A DNA stretch of 64,000 nt from Annulohypoxylon bovei var. microspora. Its lineage: Eukaryota > Ascomycota > Sordariomycetes > Xylariales > Hypoxylaceae. The notes beneath the pieces were generated by a model. That model saw only the letters and a list, made by a program, of their open reading frames with translations, had not been told where the DNA came from and searched no databases. The stretch lies in assembly GCA_022836615.1 (NCBI GenBank), contig MU405234.1, positions 186,001 to 250,000 of the forward strand, read 5' to 3'. Shown here piece after piece: positions 24,103 to 35,301 of this stretch. Made by a program: the position numbers and the translations under genes. Each line of letters opens with the position of its first letter. Positions within the stretch are counted from its first letter, which is position 1.

Positions 24103-26308
24103 TTATATATCCATCCCCCAATGCCTCGCCCACTCATCCGCAAGTTGAACAGGTTCCATGTGCCAATGTTGTCTTGATACCCAAAATGCTAAGCCGCCAA
24201 TGATGCCGAGACTACCCATAACCTCGAGGGCAACCCATCCCTTCGCCTTCAAGTCCGCTGTGACCTGGAGCAATCCCAGTGGGTCCTGACTCTGCGTGGT
24301 CTTGGTCAAAAATCTACGCTTAGACGCTTTCCCAGTCTCTATCGAGTTTTTGCCCTTGACCTTCCTTAGGGCTACAAGAGTGCCATCTTGCACGCATTCG
24401 TTCAGCCTCTCTGTGAGCCAAACAGCACGTTCTCCGCGAGCTAGTGCTTCGTACCGAGCTCGCTCACTCGAAAGACTACGTTGGAGATCAGTTGCCCAGT
24501 CTACTACACGAAGCTGCGGTGGTCCATGATCTCGATGTTGGTCATTAAGACAAGTTAATGCTAGGGCAGTACATTCTCTTGCCGTGTTCTCTAGCCGCGG
24601 AGCCGGAGCTGATGAAGTCGCTGGGCCAGGAGGACTCAATGGCCTATATAAATGGCGAGGCCGTGATGGAGTGGTGTTTCTCCATTCAAGATACTTCTTT
24701 GTCGCGGTATGCCGTAGCCAGGATACCCCGTTCGAACTAAACACGTTGTCCACGAGATATCTCAATTCCGATGTCATTAGAGGTTGGACATAGTCCGGGC
24801 TCATAAGAAGGCTCGCGTCCATTATATCGTCATCTGACCCAGTCGCACTGGATACGGCATAAGGGATACTCGGTACTCGCGCGGTGAATTCCTGGTTACC
24901 CGCTGAGGCAAAGCTAAACGGCTCAAGACCTGCCTCTCTTAGTTGACCGGCAATTTGTTCTTTACACAATACGAGCTGCTTCGGCGAGATCGAGTCAGCT
25001 CGAGCCAGGATAGGAATGACATTTGTGAGTGGTGTCAGTCGACGAATATACTCCAAGTCAGCTGGTCTCATCTCTTCAATTCTGGTCAGCAACGAAACAT
25101 CTCAACAAGGGGAGTCGACCTACTTTGCGAGATGAGATAGAAGACGACGTCGACTTGAAAGCCCCCGCCACCTCCCAGCACATTCAGCATGTCCGAATCA
25201 CTCAAAGAATCCGATGACATCTTATTTAAGTGGGATTCGACATATTCAACACATGGCATGATGTTCTCCATAGCCTAGACAATGTCAATACTTCTGATCA
25301 CCAGACGAACCTAATTTAACCTACCGATGAACCATTCCGATAACCGGGTGTATCTACGAAGCACACGTTACGTTCGAGAACGCTATCGCCTAGGCTCTTA
25401 CGTCTTTCGGAAATATGAAGTTCATCTACCGTCGACCACCACTCTGGATAGGGTTTGGTGCTGGCATATATCTCCGATATGCCAGATGATGAGTTAGATG
25501 ACTTTCTAGGCAAAGCGCTTTGGCTTTTATGCATGTTTGGCTCCGTCTGAGACGAAATAGGGTCGACGTGAACTATATGCTCGCAAATTTGGACGACTGC
25601 TTTAACCATAGAGGTCTTGCCAACACCTAGGTAAATGCCGTTAGCCAGAGGTATGAGACAGGGTTAAGAAACAGAAGTACCAGAATCGCCAGCGAACAAC
25701 ACCTTGAGTCGTCCCAGGCTCTTGCCTGTCTCGGTAAAAGGACGGCGACTTGGCATTTTTATACTGGGCATAACCAGTTGAGGAGCACTACCGCTATCCA
25801 TCATTCTCGAAGGTCTATGATCAAGTGATTCCTCATCAGAACTAATGGCATGTTCCGATAGCGATCCGGTGAAAGAATTCCTCCTCGAAGACGGACTGCT
25901 GAGCGCCGACCCGGTGAACGATGTGCCTAGCATGATAGGTGTTATAGGCCGCGAAGGCGACGATTGATTATGGGATCTCATCGAGGCTGGACTGCGTGTA
26001 AGGACCGAGTCCCTCGACGATGGGGAGTACGCAAATGTATAATCTCTATCTTGATGTATCGCGGTCTGCCTTGAAGCCTCACCGTCTTTGTCATCTTTTC
26101 GAGGAGGCAAGTGGGCGGTAGAGGCAGCAACCTTTCGCGCATCAAGGAATCGGCTATGGGGGTTCGACTGTTCGAGGTATGAATCCATGGATGATTCGTC
26201 GGCGAGGAAGAAGGACATCTGGCTAGAAGTAGAAGCCATTAAGGAGGCCGAGTCGTGGTCGGCCGAGCGCTGCCGCCCGAAAGCATCGTCGCCAGGGAAA
26301 GGTCTCAT
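24103..26308 (-). CDS. Septin-like GTPase with C-terminal membrane segment (683 aa)
   Basis: Four exons on the minus strand: 25681-26308, 25325-25626, 25124-25274, 24103-25073; total 2,052 nt. A serine-rich, probably disordered N-terminus of about 195 residues precedes a septin-type G domain. The P-loop GDSGVGKTS at 206-214 forms across the first splice junction. The G3 motif DTPGY is near 302, and the G4-like motif ARAD near 385 corresponds to AKAD in septins. A non-canonical C-terminal half follows, with no long coiled coil. Near the C-terminus is a hydrophobic segment (about 640-660, LGIIGGLAFWV), unusual for septins. It probably belongs to a divergent septin-like clade of filamentous fungi rather than the core CDC3/10/11/12 set; function is inferred only. 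The third intron (25074-25123, 50 nt) was chosen for phase: donor GTAGGT, CTGAC branch, AAG acceptor. Confidence 0.82.
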
Positions 26309-27457
26309 TATAGAGTTAGAGATAGAAAATCACATCTAGGTAGAATCGAAAGTTACAAGTAATAGACAGCAATAGCGCGTATACAGTTCAGATCATTACA
26401 AGATATATGTTGGCACAGGTAGGTAGGTATGGGTATGTAGTACAATAAAGAGTATGGTTCGATATGACTTCACCCAGGGGGTATCACAGGCGAAGGGGTG
26501 AAGGTGGCAGATGGGTGGTGAATGGCGAACGGTAAATGGTAGATGGTAGATGGTAAATGGTAAATGATGACGAGTTGGTTTATTGGTCTGAAGATGGGGT
26601 TGTTCCCTTTCTAGGCAGTCTGGGTTTCCCTTTCTAGGCCGTGTGGTTAGAGTTTCCAGTGAATGGCTGAATGAAGAACACCCCGCATCAGATAAGCTCA
26701 GGAGGTGTTGAGCTTCATAGCCAGGTATAAGTACAAAGAAGTACGGCTCTTAAATTGGTTCTTTCAATAGTTGGCGGAGTTTCACAGCCGTACAGTCACG
26801 TACCAACTCCACATTTGGCTTTGGTGAGTGGTGCGATCATTTCCACATTGATGTCGGCCTTAGAACATAGAAACGTACCAAACCTTATATACCCTGTTTG
26901 CCCTGTCATTCCTCATCTCTTATGTGCATACCCTCGCATGTGCATACTGGGATGAACGCCTAGGATGAACGCCTAGGTACATAATGTAAGTTAGCAGGTA
27001 CGTACCCAAATGACATGCCCCTGCCACCCGACGTCGCCAATTTTGCCCCTCAACTTCCAACCGCCAACGAGAATTCGAGAATACATTATCAACTTACCAT
27101 TTTAATCCTGAAGGATACATAACGGATGAGTTACTGAACATTAAGCGCCCTGATTCAGCCGTAATCGCCATAAGAGTATCTGTCAAGGTTACTTCAGAGT
27201 CGCTTAATAAAAATTCTCAGGCACCTTTTTTCGTTTTCCGCCATCCGCCATCTTAAGTCCAGAACCTCGCCTTGCATTACGACAAGGCTATTTAATACTT
27301 CCTTTCTACCTTCGTCACGATTTCCGAGGACACTCCCCCAGTGTCCATCCCCCGCAGACAATCAAAATCTTTGGACCCTATTAGTCAAACTAGCACTGCC
27401 GGGGGGATATTGTTTGACGAAAGATACACATCCCAATCACGCCCGACTCGCGGCAAG
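26309..27457. promoter_or_regulatory. Divergent promoter region of the septin-like gene and the PHO85-type CDK
   Basis: 1.15 kb between outward-reading genes. It contains a tandem 7-bp repeat of GGTAAAT/GGTAGAT type (26530-26566) and two adjacent copies of GATGAACGCCTAG (26951-26976). No gene recognised. Confidence 0.5.
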
Positions 27458-28518
27458 ATGGATGCGAAGAGACATCCAAGCTCTTTCCAGCAGCTCGAGA
27501 AGTTGGGAGAGGGTACTTATGCTACGGTATGTCAGCGCATTCACAGCATTGGTGGTATATTGGTTCATGTTCTATATTCTGACTTGTGTGGACATTCTAG
27601 GTCTTCAAGGGACGAAACCGCCAGACGGGCGAACTTGTCGCCTTAAAGGAAATTCACCTCGACTCGGAAGAAGGTACCCCGTCAACTGCGATTCGCGAGA
27701 TCTCGCTTATGAAAGAACTCAAACACGAAAATATTGTGGCACTGTACGATGTGATCCACACGGAGAACAAACTTATGCTAGTATTTGAATATTTGGATGG
27801 TGACCTTAAGAAGTACATGGATGTTCATGGCGACAGGGGTGCCTTGAAGCCTCCTACCATCAAATCCTTCATGTTCCAGCTGTTGAAGGGTATTGACTTC
27901 TGTCACAAGAACCGTGTTCTCCATCGAGACTTGAAGCCTCAGAATCTCCTTATTAATGGGAAAGGCCAACTCAAACTTGGAGACTTCGGATTGGCGCGCG
28001 CCTTCGGGATTCCTGTCAACACCTTCTCGAACGAGGTTGTCACCTTATGGTACCGTGCTCCAGACGTTTTGCTGGGGAGTCGCACATACAACACAAGCAT
28101 CGACATATGGTCGGCGGGTTGTATTATGGCCGAGATGTACACGGGTCGACCACTCTTCCCGGGTACGACGAATGAAGACCAGATTGTTCGCATCTTCCGT
28201 ATAATGGGCACGCCAACGGAAAGAACCTGGCCTACCATCACGCAATTCCCCGAGTACAAGCCGAACATGCAGATGTATGCCACGCAGGATCTTAGGGCTA
28301 TCCTACCTCAGATCGACTCGCTTGGAATCGATCTCTTACAACGGATGCTGGTTCTTCGCCCAGAGCATCGCATCAGCGCACATGATGCTTTACAGCACCC
28401 TTGGTTCTCCGACTTAGTGCAACACCAGATGCAACAGCAGCAAGCACTCCAGGCCCAGGCCAGGGGCTTTGCTCCTCCAGCTGTACCCTCGCAGGGTGTT
28501 TACGATGCTGGATACTAG
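27458..28518 (+). CDS. PHO85: Cyclin-dependent kinase, PHO85/PhoA type (328 aa)
   Basis: Two exons, 27458-27526 and 27601-28518, over a 74-nt intron with GTATGT donor. The serine/threonine kinase works with cyclins in phosphate, carbon-source and cell-cycle signalling. The glycine loop GEGTYATV lies at 17-24, catalytic Lys at 39, the cyclin-binding PSTAIRE helix at 50-56, HRDLKPQN at 131-138 and DFGLA near 151. Compared with CDK1, the stretches TENKLMLVFEYLDGDLKKYMD and ARAFGIPVNTFSNEVVTLWYRAPDVLLGSRTY are diagnostic for PHO85-type kinases. A glutamine-rich C-terminal tail of about 40 residues follows the kinase domain. The frame is open upstream of 27458 but has no earlier ATG. Confidence 0.95.
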
Positions 28519-29440
28519 CCAGGTTACAATCAATGTTGACCAAAACCCTCTCACGACACATATTTCGGGAATATGGTATGTGAAATGGCGATTCGATGTA
28601 AGCTTTATGATTATCGGTTATGAGAGAACTGCGATGGAGCTGTAGAAGCGGTTAGTAGCTGTTAGCATTTGACGATCATGGACGGGGTAATGATGTGCCT
28701 AGGAGGAGGATGGTGATGGATAGGCGTTCGGCAGAATCCATAGGTCACGACGGCATTCACGGGCATTTGAGCAAGATTCGTTGCTATTAATGAAAACGAT
28801 ATACCCCATTTTCGAGTCTTTCCGAGTATCGGCGGTGTTGCGTGGTATACGATATATTGTAGTTGCGGAACTAATTATGCGACTAGGTAATTTACTATAT
28901 TGCTCGGAGGGTTCTTTTAAGCTAGCCAACTAGGCTAACGACTACGAATAATGAATAACTATCGAGAGAATGTTTGCACTATGTACGAATGTGATCAATT
29001 CTAACCTAAAACCTTCAATCCCCCTTTTAAGCCCCTGATTTCACTATAGGACTTTTACATTAAAACACAATCGTTACAGTTTAAACACAATATCACGTAT
29101 ATGAAATTCGTTGCTACGAACTGGAAATTTGAAAATATCTAAGACCAGGATACTATCATATATACATACCTACATAAGGTGTCTACTAGTTATAACTAGA
29201 GAGGAGGGTAGTTACAGACCCTTCAAATATAGAAATGTATTTCTCATGTTAACTTTACTATTTCCTAAATACTCCGGATTGCTTTTCATAAAATTCACCG
29301 GTAGGTAACTAATTACTAAATCATAAACACGTCTATTATTTTCATTCAACATGTGACTAACTCCTAGGGAGAGCCTACGTGGCTCTATAAAAATTATATA
29401 GTCAACATAAACAAAGCCATAAGGACGACAACGGTAGCCT
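28519..29440. other. Convergent intergenic region
   Basis: 0.9 kb between 3' ends of the CDK (+) and tafazzin (-). AT-rich, with no open frame worth calling. Confidence 0.5.
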
Positions 29441-30781
29441 TTAATCCCTCTTATTGACCAGGCTGTCGTCGACATTACTCTTAAACCGATCCCTGCTCGG
29501 CTCCCTCGCCCACGTTTCCGCCAGCTCGAACCCGGGCTCGTCGTCATCCGGGTACCCCAAGCTGCGCCTGACCTTCAGCACCTCGTCGCGGACCCTCCTC
29601 GCGACCTCGATCCTCAGGTCGACGGCCTCCTTGCCGTACTTCAGCTCGTCGGTCAGCTCGCCCGTGGCCAGCTTCCCGGGGCCCCTGTGCCTGCGCACGA
29701 GGTCGCGCCACCGGGCGCGCAGGTCGCCGAAGGTGGATTCGGCGTCGAGCAGGTCACCGAACGCGACGCGGAATTTGGTGGGGAAGCGCGGGAGGAAGCG
29801 CGGGAAGGCGCGGTCCTCGGGCATGAGGCGCTGGGCGCCGTCGACGAACATGGGGACGACGTCGGGCATGGGCTCGCTCTCGAGGATCAGGCGCGAGACG
29901 CCCCACTTGAAGTAACGCAGCAGCATCTTGGGGTGCTGGTGCACGCACGCCTCGGGGAACACGTGCACCCAGCCGTGCCGGTTCCGCGCGTATGTCGACG
30001 GCGCGACGTACCGGTCCGCCCCCGTCGTCGAGAACGTCAGCTCGCCTGAGGCGAATGGGTCGCATACGTCGTGGCGCCCTTCTGGCGCTTCTGGATCTGA
30101 CGGTGGGGCAGGGAATGGTGGGGAGGATAGAAGCCGGATCGCCTGTGGAATTGTGGACTGGAAGAGCCCGCCGTGAGGCGAGTGTTGAAGCCTATGGGTT
30201 GGTAACACTTGGCCGGCGTAGAAGAACGATCCAATAAGCCTAGCTGTTTGTGTGAGCGAAAAGAGGCTATCTTGGAAACGGAGAAGATGTGCGCATACTT
30301 GTTCTTATAGCATATGTCGTGGGCTCCTAAGCCCCATCTATGATTGGACGGATCGAAGCCATACCGTAGCGGTAGAACTCCCCACATGATAGGATCATCA
30401 AGTCTAAGTGACGAGTTCATAAGACTGAGGTCTGGAATGAGCATGGATGTACATATTCACCTACACACTGATGTGGTTTGAGACTGTACTGAGGTTAGTC
30501 TTCATATTGTGAGAATGGTAAGCGTCTACTTGAAGTAAAAGTCTCATACCTGTAATAAGACCTCTCTGTCTCTTCTCAACATCCTTCCTCTTATCTAAAA
30601 CTTCTAGAAATCGGTCTAAACCGACTACTTCGACTGAGTTCAAGCCATATAGAAAACTTCTGGAGAGGGTGGCAGTCAAGCCCATGATAATGGAAGATGT
30701 CATACGCCATGGTAGGCTTGGCTGCTGAAGAGACAGCCTGTTGGAGTTAGACTTGGACATATCGAGTTCGTCCGATGCCAT
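29441..30781 (-). CDS. TAZ1: Tafazzin, mitochondrial cardiolipin transacylase (384 aa)
   Basis: Four exons on the minus strand: 30550-30781, 30465-30483 (19 nt), 30299-30403, 29441-30239; total 1,155 nt. Tafazzin exchanges acyl chains between phospholipids and cardiolipin at mitochondrial membranes. The acyltransferase motif HX4D (H81, D86) is assembled across exons 1-3. The next blocks are WGVLPLRYGFDPSNHRWGLGAHDICYKNK and LPTHRLQHSPHGGLFQ (both seen directly across exons), then the FPE motif (213-215, in VHVFPEACVHQ). The C-terminus is basic and acidic mixed, longer than in animal tafazzins, and GC-rich. It is divergent from the NOSIP-like gene, only 460 bp between starts. The 19-nt exon is essential for the catalytic histidine to be in frame. 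Confidence 0.95.
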
Positions 30782-31241
30782 TGACGCTTAGAGGTGGAAC
30801 CCGGCTGCATAGCAAGTTATGGATTTTCCATAGAAGCGAATGTAATAGAGAGAAAATGATTGATTAAGACTACATGTTAAGAGAGATCTAGCACGATTGA
30901 GACAGCAGTCGCATTCAAGAATAGAGTCCGAATAGGTTAGGTAATAAGTACTCCGTAAGTAACGCAGTTCGCAGTTTGCACCTGCAGGGACGGGTCGATT
31001 CGGCCTCCTATTGGATGGAAGATATCGATAGTTAGGGGTACCCCTGTAACTACATAATACGAGATCTTCCATTGCATCACGCTTAAAAGAAAAAGTAACT
31101 ACGTTATCGATACATACCTTATTCAACATTAAACATTGGACAGTAAACATTCGTCTACTCCCTCTCTATACCCAAACTCTACCTATATACCCAGATGGAG
31201 AGACACTTATAATAATTGTCCCTAATTACCGGCATCTCAGA
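30782..31241. promoter_or_regulatory. Divergent promoter region of TAZ1 and the NOSIP-like gene
   Basis: 460 bp separating two outward-reading start codons, one of the shortest divergent gaps in the window. It must carry both promoters. I see no clear TATA box or named operator. Confidence 0.55.
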
Positions 31242-32461
31242 ATGTCCCACAGTAAGACCCCCTTTCCTTGAATAACCACAGCAGACAGACGGTGTAACTA
31301 ACCTCCCTCCTACCAGGCAAGCGGAACACCTCCCGCGCCGTCTTCACCGCCCACGAGCGAGACGTCGCCCGACGAGCATGGAGCTCGAACACAGCGCGTC
31401 TCTCGCGCGAAAGCTTCCTGCCCTTCTCGTCCTGCGGCCTGTGCCTCGAGATCGCCGTGGACCCCGTGTCGTGCACGCACGGCGACGTCTTCTGCCGCGA
31501 GTGCGCCCTCAGCAATATCCTAGCCCAGAAGAAGGAAATAAAGCGCCTCGAGAAGCAGCGCGAGAAAGGGGAGCGCGACGCCGAGGAGGAACGTACACGT
31601 CAGGAAGAGGAGGCCCGCGAGCGCGCCGTTCGCCAGTTCGAGATGACGCAGATCGGATTGGATGCGAAGGCTAGGAGTAGTGGTAATGGGAGGAGTAGTA
31701 ATGGCAATAATACACCTGCTGGGATATCAGGCGAAAACGGCACACCAACGGCGGCAGACTCATCGAATGGCGGGAAGAAGCGCAAGTTCGAGATGGATGA
31801 AGAGGAACTGGCGCGAATAGCCCAGGAAGACAGGGCGAAAGCACGGAAGGCTATCGAGGACGAAAAGGCAGCGAAACCCGTATTGCCATCATTCTGGACG
31901 CCATCGGTGACGCCATCGTCTAATACGAAAGACTCGCTACACGAAGTCGTCAAGAAGCCGAAGAACATGCCTATGTGCCCTGCGGCAATGGAAGACAGCC
32001 CCCACGCGTACTCGCTGCACACACTTGTGACGGTGAATTTTACGGAAGAAGAGGAAGGGGGCGAAGAGAGTAGGGGCAGCAGCAATCCGAGCAACAAGAA
32101 AAAACGCATACGCGTATGCCCGGCATGCAAAAAGGGACTGAGCAACTCTTCGAAAGCAACGCTCGCAAAGCCCTGCGGCCACGTTCTATGCAAAAACTGC
32201 GTCGACAAATTTATGCAGCCCTCGCGGCTCCATGACCCCCACGCGGTGGCAGGCGAGGCAGAAAAAGTGAGGTGTTATGTCTGCGAGGCGGACCTTACCG
32301 AGAAGAGGGGTGCTAATGGCAACGATGTGAGTGGGAAGGGCAAGAAGAAAGACAAGGAGAAAATACGGCCTGGACTAGTGGAGCTAAGGAGCGAAGGTAC
32401 GGGCTTCTCAGCTGGAGGAGTAAACCAAGTACGGAAGTCCGGGGTGGCATATCAGTGCTAG
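31242..32461 (+). CDS. NOSIP-family zinc-finger/RING protein (384 aa)
   Basis: Two exons: a 10-nt coding first exon (31242-31251) and 31317-32461, split by a 65-nt intron with GTAAGA donor. The mature N-terminus MSHSKRNTSRAVFTAHER matches the NOSIP family only when the two are joined. A cysteine-rich half-RING at about 43-70 (CGLCLEIAVDPVSCTHGD) is followed by a highly charged coiled-coil helix (70-110) and a low-complexity linker. A second RING-like module lies at about 268-325 (CPACKKG, CGHVLCKNCVDKF, CYVCEADL). The last residues (GGVNQVRKSGVAYQC) are also typical. Animal NOSIP is an E3 ubiquitin ligase and a spliceosome-associated factor; a fungal role is inferred. Confidence 0.9.
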
Positions 32462-33315
32462 GCTATGTACCTATCGTCGACATCAATAATATCATGACCA
32501 TACCTAGATACGGCTATGGGAGCACCTAGTTAACAAGACAATTCTATGGTCACTTGTAGCTTCAATAAGTTTAAGGAACGCGATTGGTGTCAGAGAAAGA
32601 AACGAACCCAGGGGCAGCAGCAGCGAAATCACACTCATTGCCACCACCCGTATCATATATCCATTAAAAACCTATAAACCCCAAACCACGGGATGCTATG
32701 CCGTACTTATGCTATATCCTATACCGTGTCTGTCTGTCCTGTTCCCAGCGACAAGTTGTTATGATCGTAAACCACGTACACTGATAAGTCGTCTTTCACT
32801 CACTTCCACCCCCTTCATCATCTCCCGCTTTCGATATAGACGCCAACTCCGACCCCATGCTCGTAGATTACAATTATACAACCTCGAGGTGATTTTTTTA
32901 CAAATGCCCTGTGTCTGTGTGCCCTTTCTCTAGAAAATGCTTCCAAAGTGTACTCCAAAAAATAGCTCCGTCCAGTATGCAATGCCAGACGAACGGAAGA
33001 ATCAATCTCAGCCAAATAAAAAGAGTAGTAAAAAAGAAAGAAAAAAAACCGACTTTTTTTCGCCTCGCTCGGATCGGAAATCGAAAGGTGTTGTGAAACC
33101 AGGAAAAAGCAAAAGCCATTAAAAAAAAAGGAAAAAACTCCAATGCTTATGCTCATGTCTTATCTCATGCACGCAACCGCCACCGCCTACGCGGCCACGC
33201 AGCACCAGCAGCTGAACCAGCACATCTCGTACACGGTGCCGGTCTCGCGCTCGAGGTCCTGCTTCTCCCTTTCTCTCTCCCTCTCGTTCTCCCTCTCAAA
33301 CTCCCGCGCGGCAAG
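32462..33315. other. Convergent intergenic region
   Basis: 3' flanks of the NOSIP-like gene (+) and the carrier (-). It contains poly-A/poly-T tracts near 33,020-33,140 and C/T-rich sequence at 33,260-33,300. No gene recognised. Confidence 0.5.
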
Positions 33316-35301
33316 TCAATGCTTGATCTCGCGCTGCGTCTTGTCGATCATGTTGGCCACGACGCCGACCACGAAGTCGTCGAACTTCGACAGCGACCGC
33401 CGCTGCGGCTGCTGTCGCTTAGTAACGGCCCGGGACGCGGGGACGGACGCGTACGACGGCACGGAGCGCGGGCCCCACTCGTCCTCGTTGTCGAGCCGGT
33501 AGCGCAGCGCGCGTAGCTGGCCCCGCGGCTGCGCTGGGGGAGGCGCGGAGGAGGCGGACGGGCGCGTGGGCGGCGAGTACGCCGGGGGCGGGCTGGAGTA
33601 CATCGACGGAGGGGGCGAGTAGGCGGGCGGCGGGGGGAGCGAGGATGGGGCGCGGACGGAGGATGGGGGTGCTGGCGGGGGGAGCGAGGAGCGCGGCGGT
33701 GGGGGAGGGAGCGCGGGTCTGCTTGGGGGGGATGGCAGGGCTCGTTGAATCGTGGGTGGTGGGAGGGATTCGGATAGGGAAGGCGCTGACGACACCGGCG
33801 GAGATGGCGCCGGAGGAGTAAGCACGGCCGTCGGTGCCTTCGGTGCCTCTACCGCTTTCGGCGTCGGTGCTAGAGTTGGCGGTGGCGGCAGCACCGCCTT
33901 TGGCGCCGGAGCCGGCGTAACCAGCCCTCTAACGAGCTCCTCCTCAACCACCGTCGTCGTAACCTTGACCGCGGGCTTAGCAGCGGCCCTCGGCACAGCG
34001 GCCCTGGCCCTCCTGGCCTTCAGCTCGGCGAGCACGCCGGCGGCGATGAGGTACAGCCGGAACAGCAGGCGGTGGACGACGTCCTTGGCCACCATGGTGG
34101 CGCCGTGGCCGAAGAACACCTTCAGCAGCTCGAGGTGCAGGCCCTCGTACAGGGCGCCGACGCCCTCGGCCCGCGCGATGCGCACCACGGTCCCGAAGAT
34201 GCTCTGGCGCCCGAGGTTCTTGACGGCGCGCAGCGCCTGCGCCTCGATCTTCGACTCGTCCGTCGAGTTGCGCTCCGGGGGTGCGACGTTTTCTATGATG
34301 GTCGGCGTGGCTGTTCTGGGGGATACGGCTTCGTCGGCGCCGCCCTCTTCGCCTTTTCTAGCAGCAGCAGCAGCTGCTGCCGCCTTTTCTGCCTCGTGCC
34401 TCGCCTCCAGCTCCCTCACTACGTCGGCCCATCCTCCCCCTCTTGCCGCGGCCGCGACGCCGCCCTGCAACCTGGATCCGGCGATTTGGAACGGGTACGT
34501 GATCGTGCTGGCTATCGCTTTACTTATAGCCGCGAGCAGGAACGTGACCGCGGGTCCGGGGCTATCCGTCTTGGCGGCCTTCCTCTTCAGGAAGTCCTGC
34601 AGGAAGAACGTGATGCTCGGGTTTAGCGTCAGCACCAGGCTGGCCGAGTACCCGGACCAGAGGCCGGTGATGCCCTTCTCCTTCCGGATGGCGGCGATGA
34701 TGTCGCGGAAGCTCGCATCCCTTCCCTTCTCCGAGGCCAGGTTGGTGAGTGGTGTCGAGAAGAACCGCGAGCACGCCCCAGCTACTACGCCGACAGCTAG
34801 CTCCTCGAGGACGCCCAACCCTGTCGCCTTGTCGTGACCTCCTCTCCTCCGGCCGCCCGAGAGCCGGGAGCTGCGGATCCACTCATAGAAGAGAAAGAAG
34901 AGGAAAGAGTCCAATACAGATCTGGTTACATCTTGCCCCAGGCCAGTATAGAACGCTTTCGGCCCGCCACCGGAATTCCAGATCTTTGAAAAGGCTTCGG
35001 CGATTCCGGCGTACGTAGGTTCCCGCGCTGCTGCCGCTGCCTGACTTGTGGTAGTGGTACCGTCTTCCTCCTTCCGAGTACTCTGATCTTGGGGACCTTC
35101 GCTGCCGGTAGCTCCCGCTCCCCCTCGACGACGTTGCTGTCTTTGGTGTTGAAGGCGGGTAACCACTAGTGAAAGAGGATAGAGAGCGCATGTCGAGATG
35201 AGCGTGCCGGCGGAGCCCGAGATGGCGTGGTGGAGGGCCGGGAGGAAATTGTCTGCTGCTGCTGCGTCCGCGAGGCTATTGGCGAAGGTTGTCGATGGCA
35301 T
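33316..35301 (-). CDS. Peroxisomal mitochondrial-carrier-family protein (PMP34/ANT1-like) with proline-rich tail (661 aa)
   Basis: Single exon on the minus strand. Residues 20-440 carry three mitochondrial-carrier repeats with about six membrane helices. Repeat boundaries are marked by YPLSLVVTRLQ, STPLTNLASEKG and TYPFQIAGSRLQ; the degenerate second and third motifs, and GLWSGYSASLVLTLNPSITFFLQDFLKRK (34598-34684), match the PMP34/ANT1 branch that moves adenine nucleotides, CoA or NAD across the peroxisomal membrane. After the carrier core comes a tail of about 200 residues (about 440-640) dominated by P, A and S, absent from ordinary carriers of about 300-350 aa. An inter-helix loop also has a long charged insertion. 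Substrate is inferred from family only. Confidence 0.87.
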   Translation of the reverse strand: MPSTTFANSLADAAAADNFLPALHHAISGSAGTLISTCALYPLSLVVTRLQHQRQQRRRGGAGATGSEGPQDQSTRKEEDGTTTTSQAAAAAREPTYAGIAEAFSKIWNSGGGPKAFYTGLGQDVTRSVLDSFLFFLFYEWIRSSRLSGGRRRGGHDKATGLGVLEELAVGVVAGACSRFFSTPLTNLASEKGRDASFRDIIAAIRKEKGITGLWSGYSASLVLTLNPSITFFLQDFLKRKAAKTDSPGPAVTFLLAAISKAIASTITYPFQIAGSRLQGGVAAAARGGGWADVVRELEARHEAEKAAAAAAAARKGEEGGADEAVSPRTATPTIIENVAPPERNSTDESKIEAQALRAVKNLGRQSIFGTVVRIARAEGVGALYEGLHLELLKVFFGHGATMVAKDVVHRLLFRLYLIAAGVLAELKARRARAAVPRAAAKPAVKVTTTVVEEELVRGLVTPAPAPKAVLPPPPTLAPTPKAVEAPKAPTAVLTPPAPSPPVSSAPSLSESLPPPTIQRALPSPPSRPALPPPPPRSSLPPPAPPSSVRAPSSLPPPPAYSPPPSMYSSPPPAYSPPTRPSASSAPPPAQPRGQLRALRYRLDNEDEWGPRSVPSYASVPASRAVTKRQQPQRRSLSKFDDFVVGVVANMIDKTQREIKH

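Noticed and set aside
25086..25123. 38-nt intron (GTCGAC...CCAG) in the septin-like gene
   Set aside because: Phase would fit, but it is shorter than normal for fungal introns and the donor is poor; the 50-nt alternative fits phase, length and branch site.
29454..29915. 153-codon plus-strand frame
   Set aside because: Antisense to the last TAZ1 exon, which is GC-rich; no recognisable domain.
31600..32208. 202-codon minus-strand frame
   Set aside because: Shadow of the NOSIP-like gene, whose zinc motifs are on the plus strand.
33752..34837. 361-codon open frame on the plus strand
   Set aside because: It is antisense to the carrier gene; the GC-rich, proline-coding strand suppresses stops in other frames. 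The minus-strand frame has clear carrier motifs.
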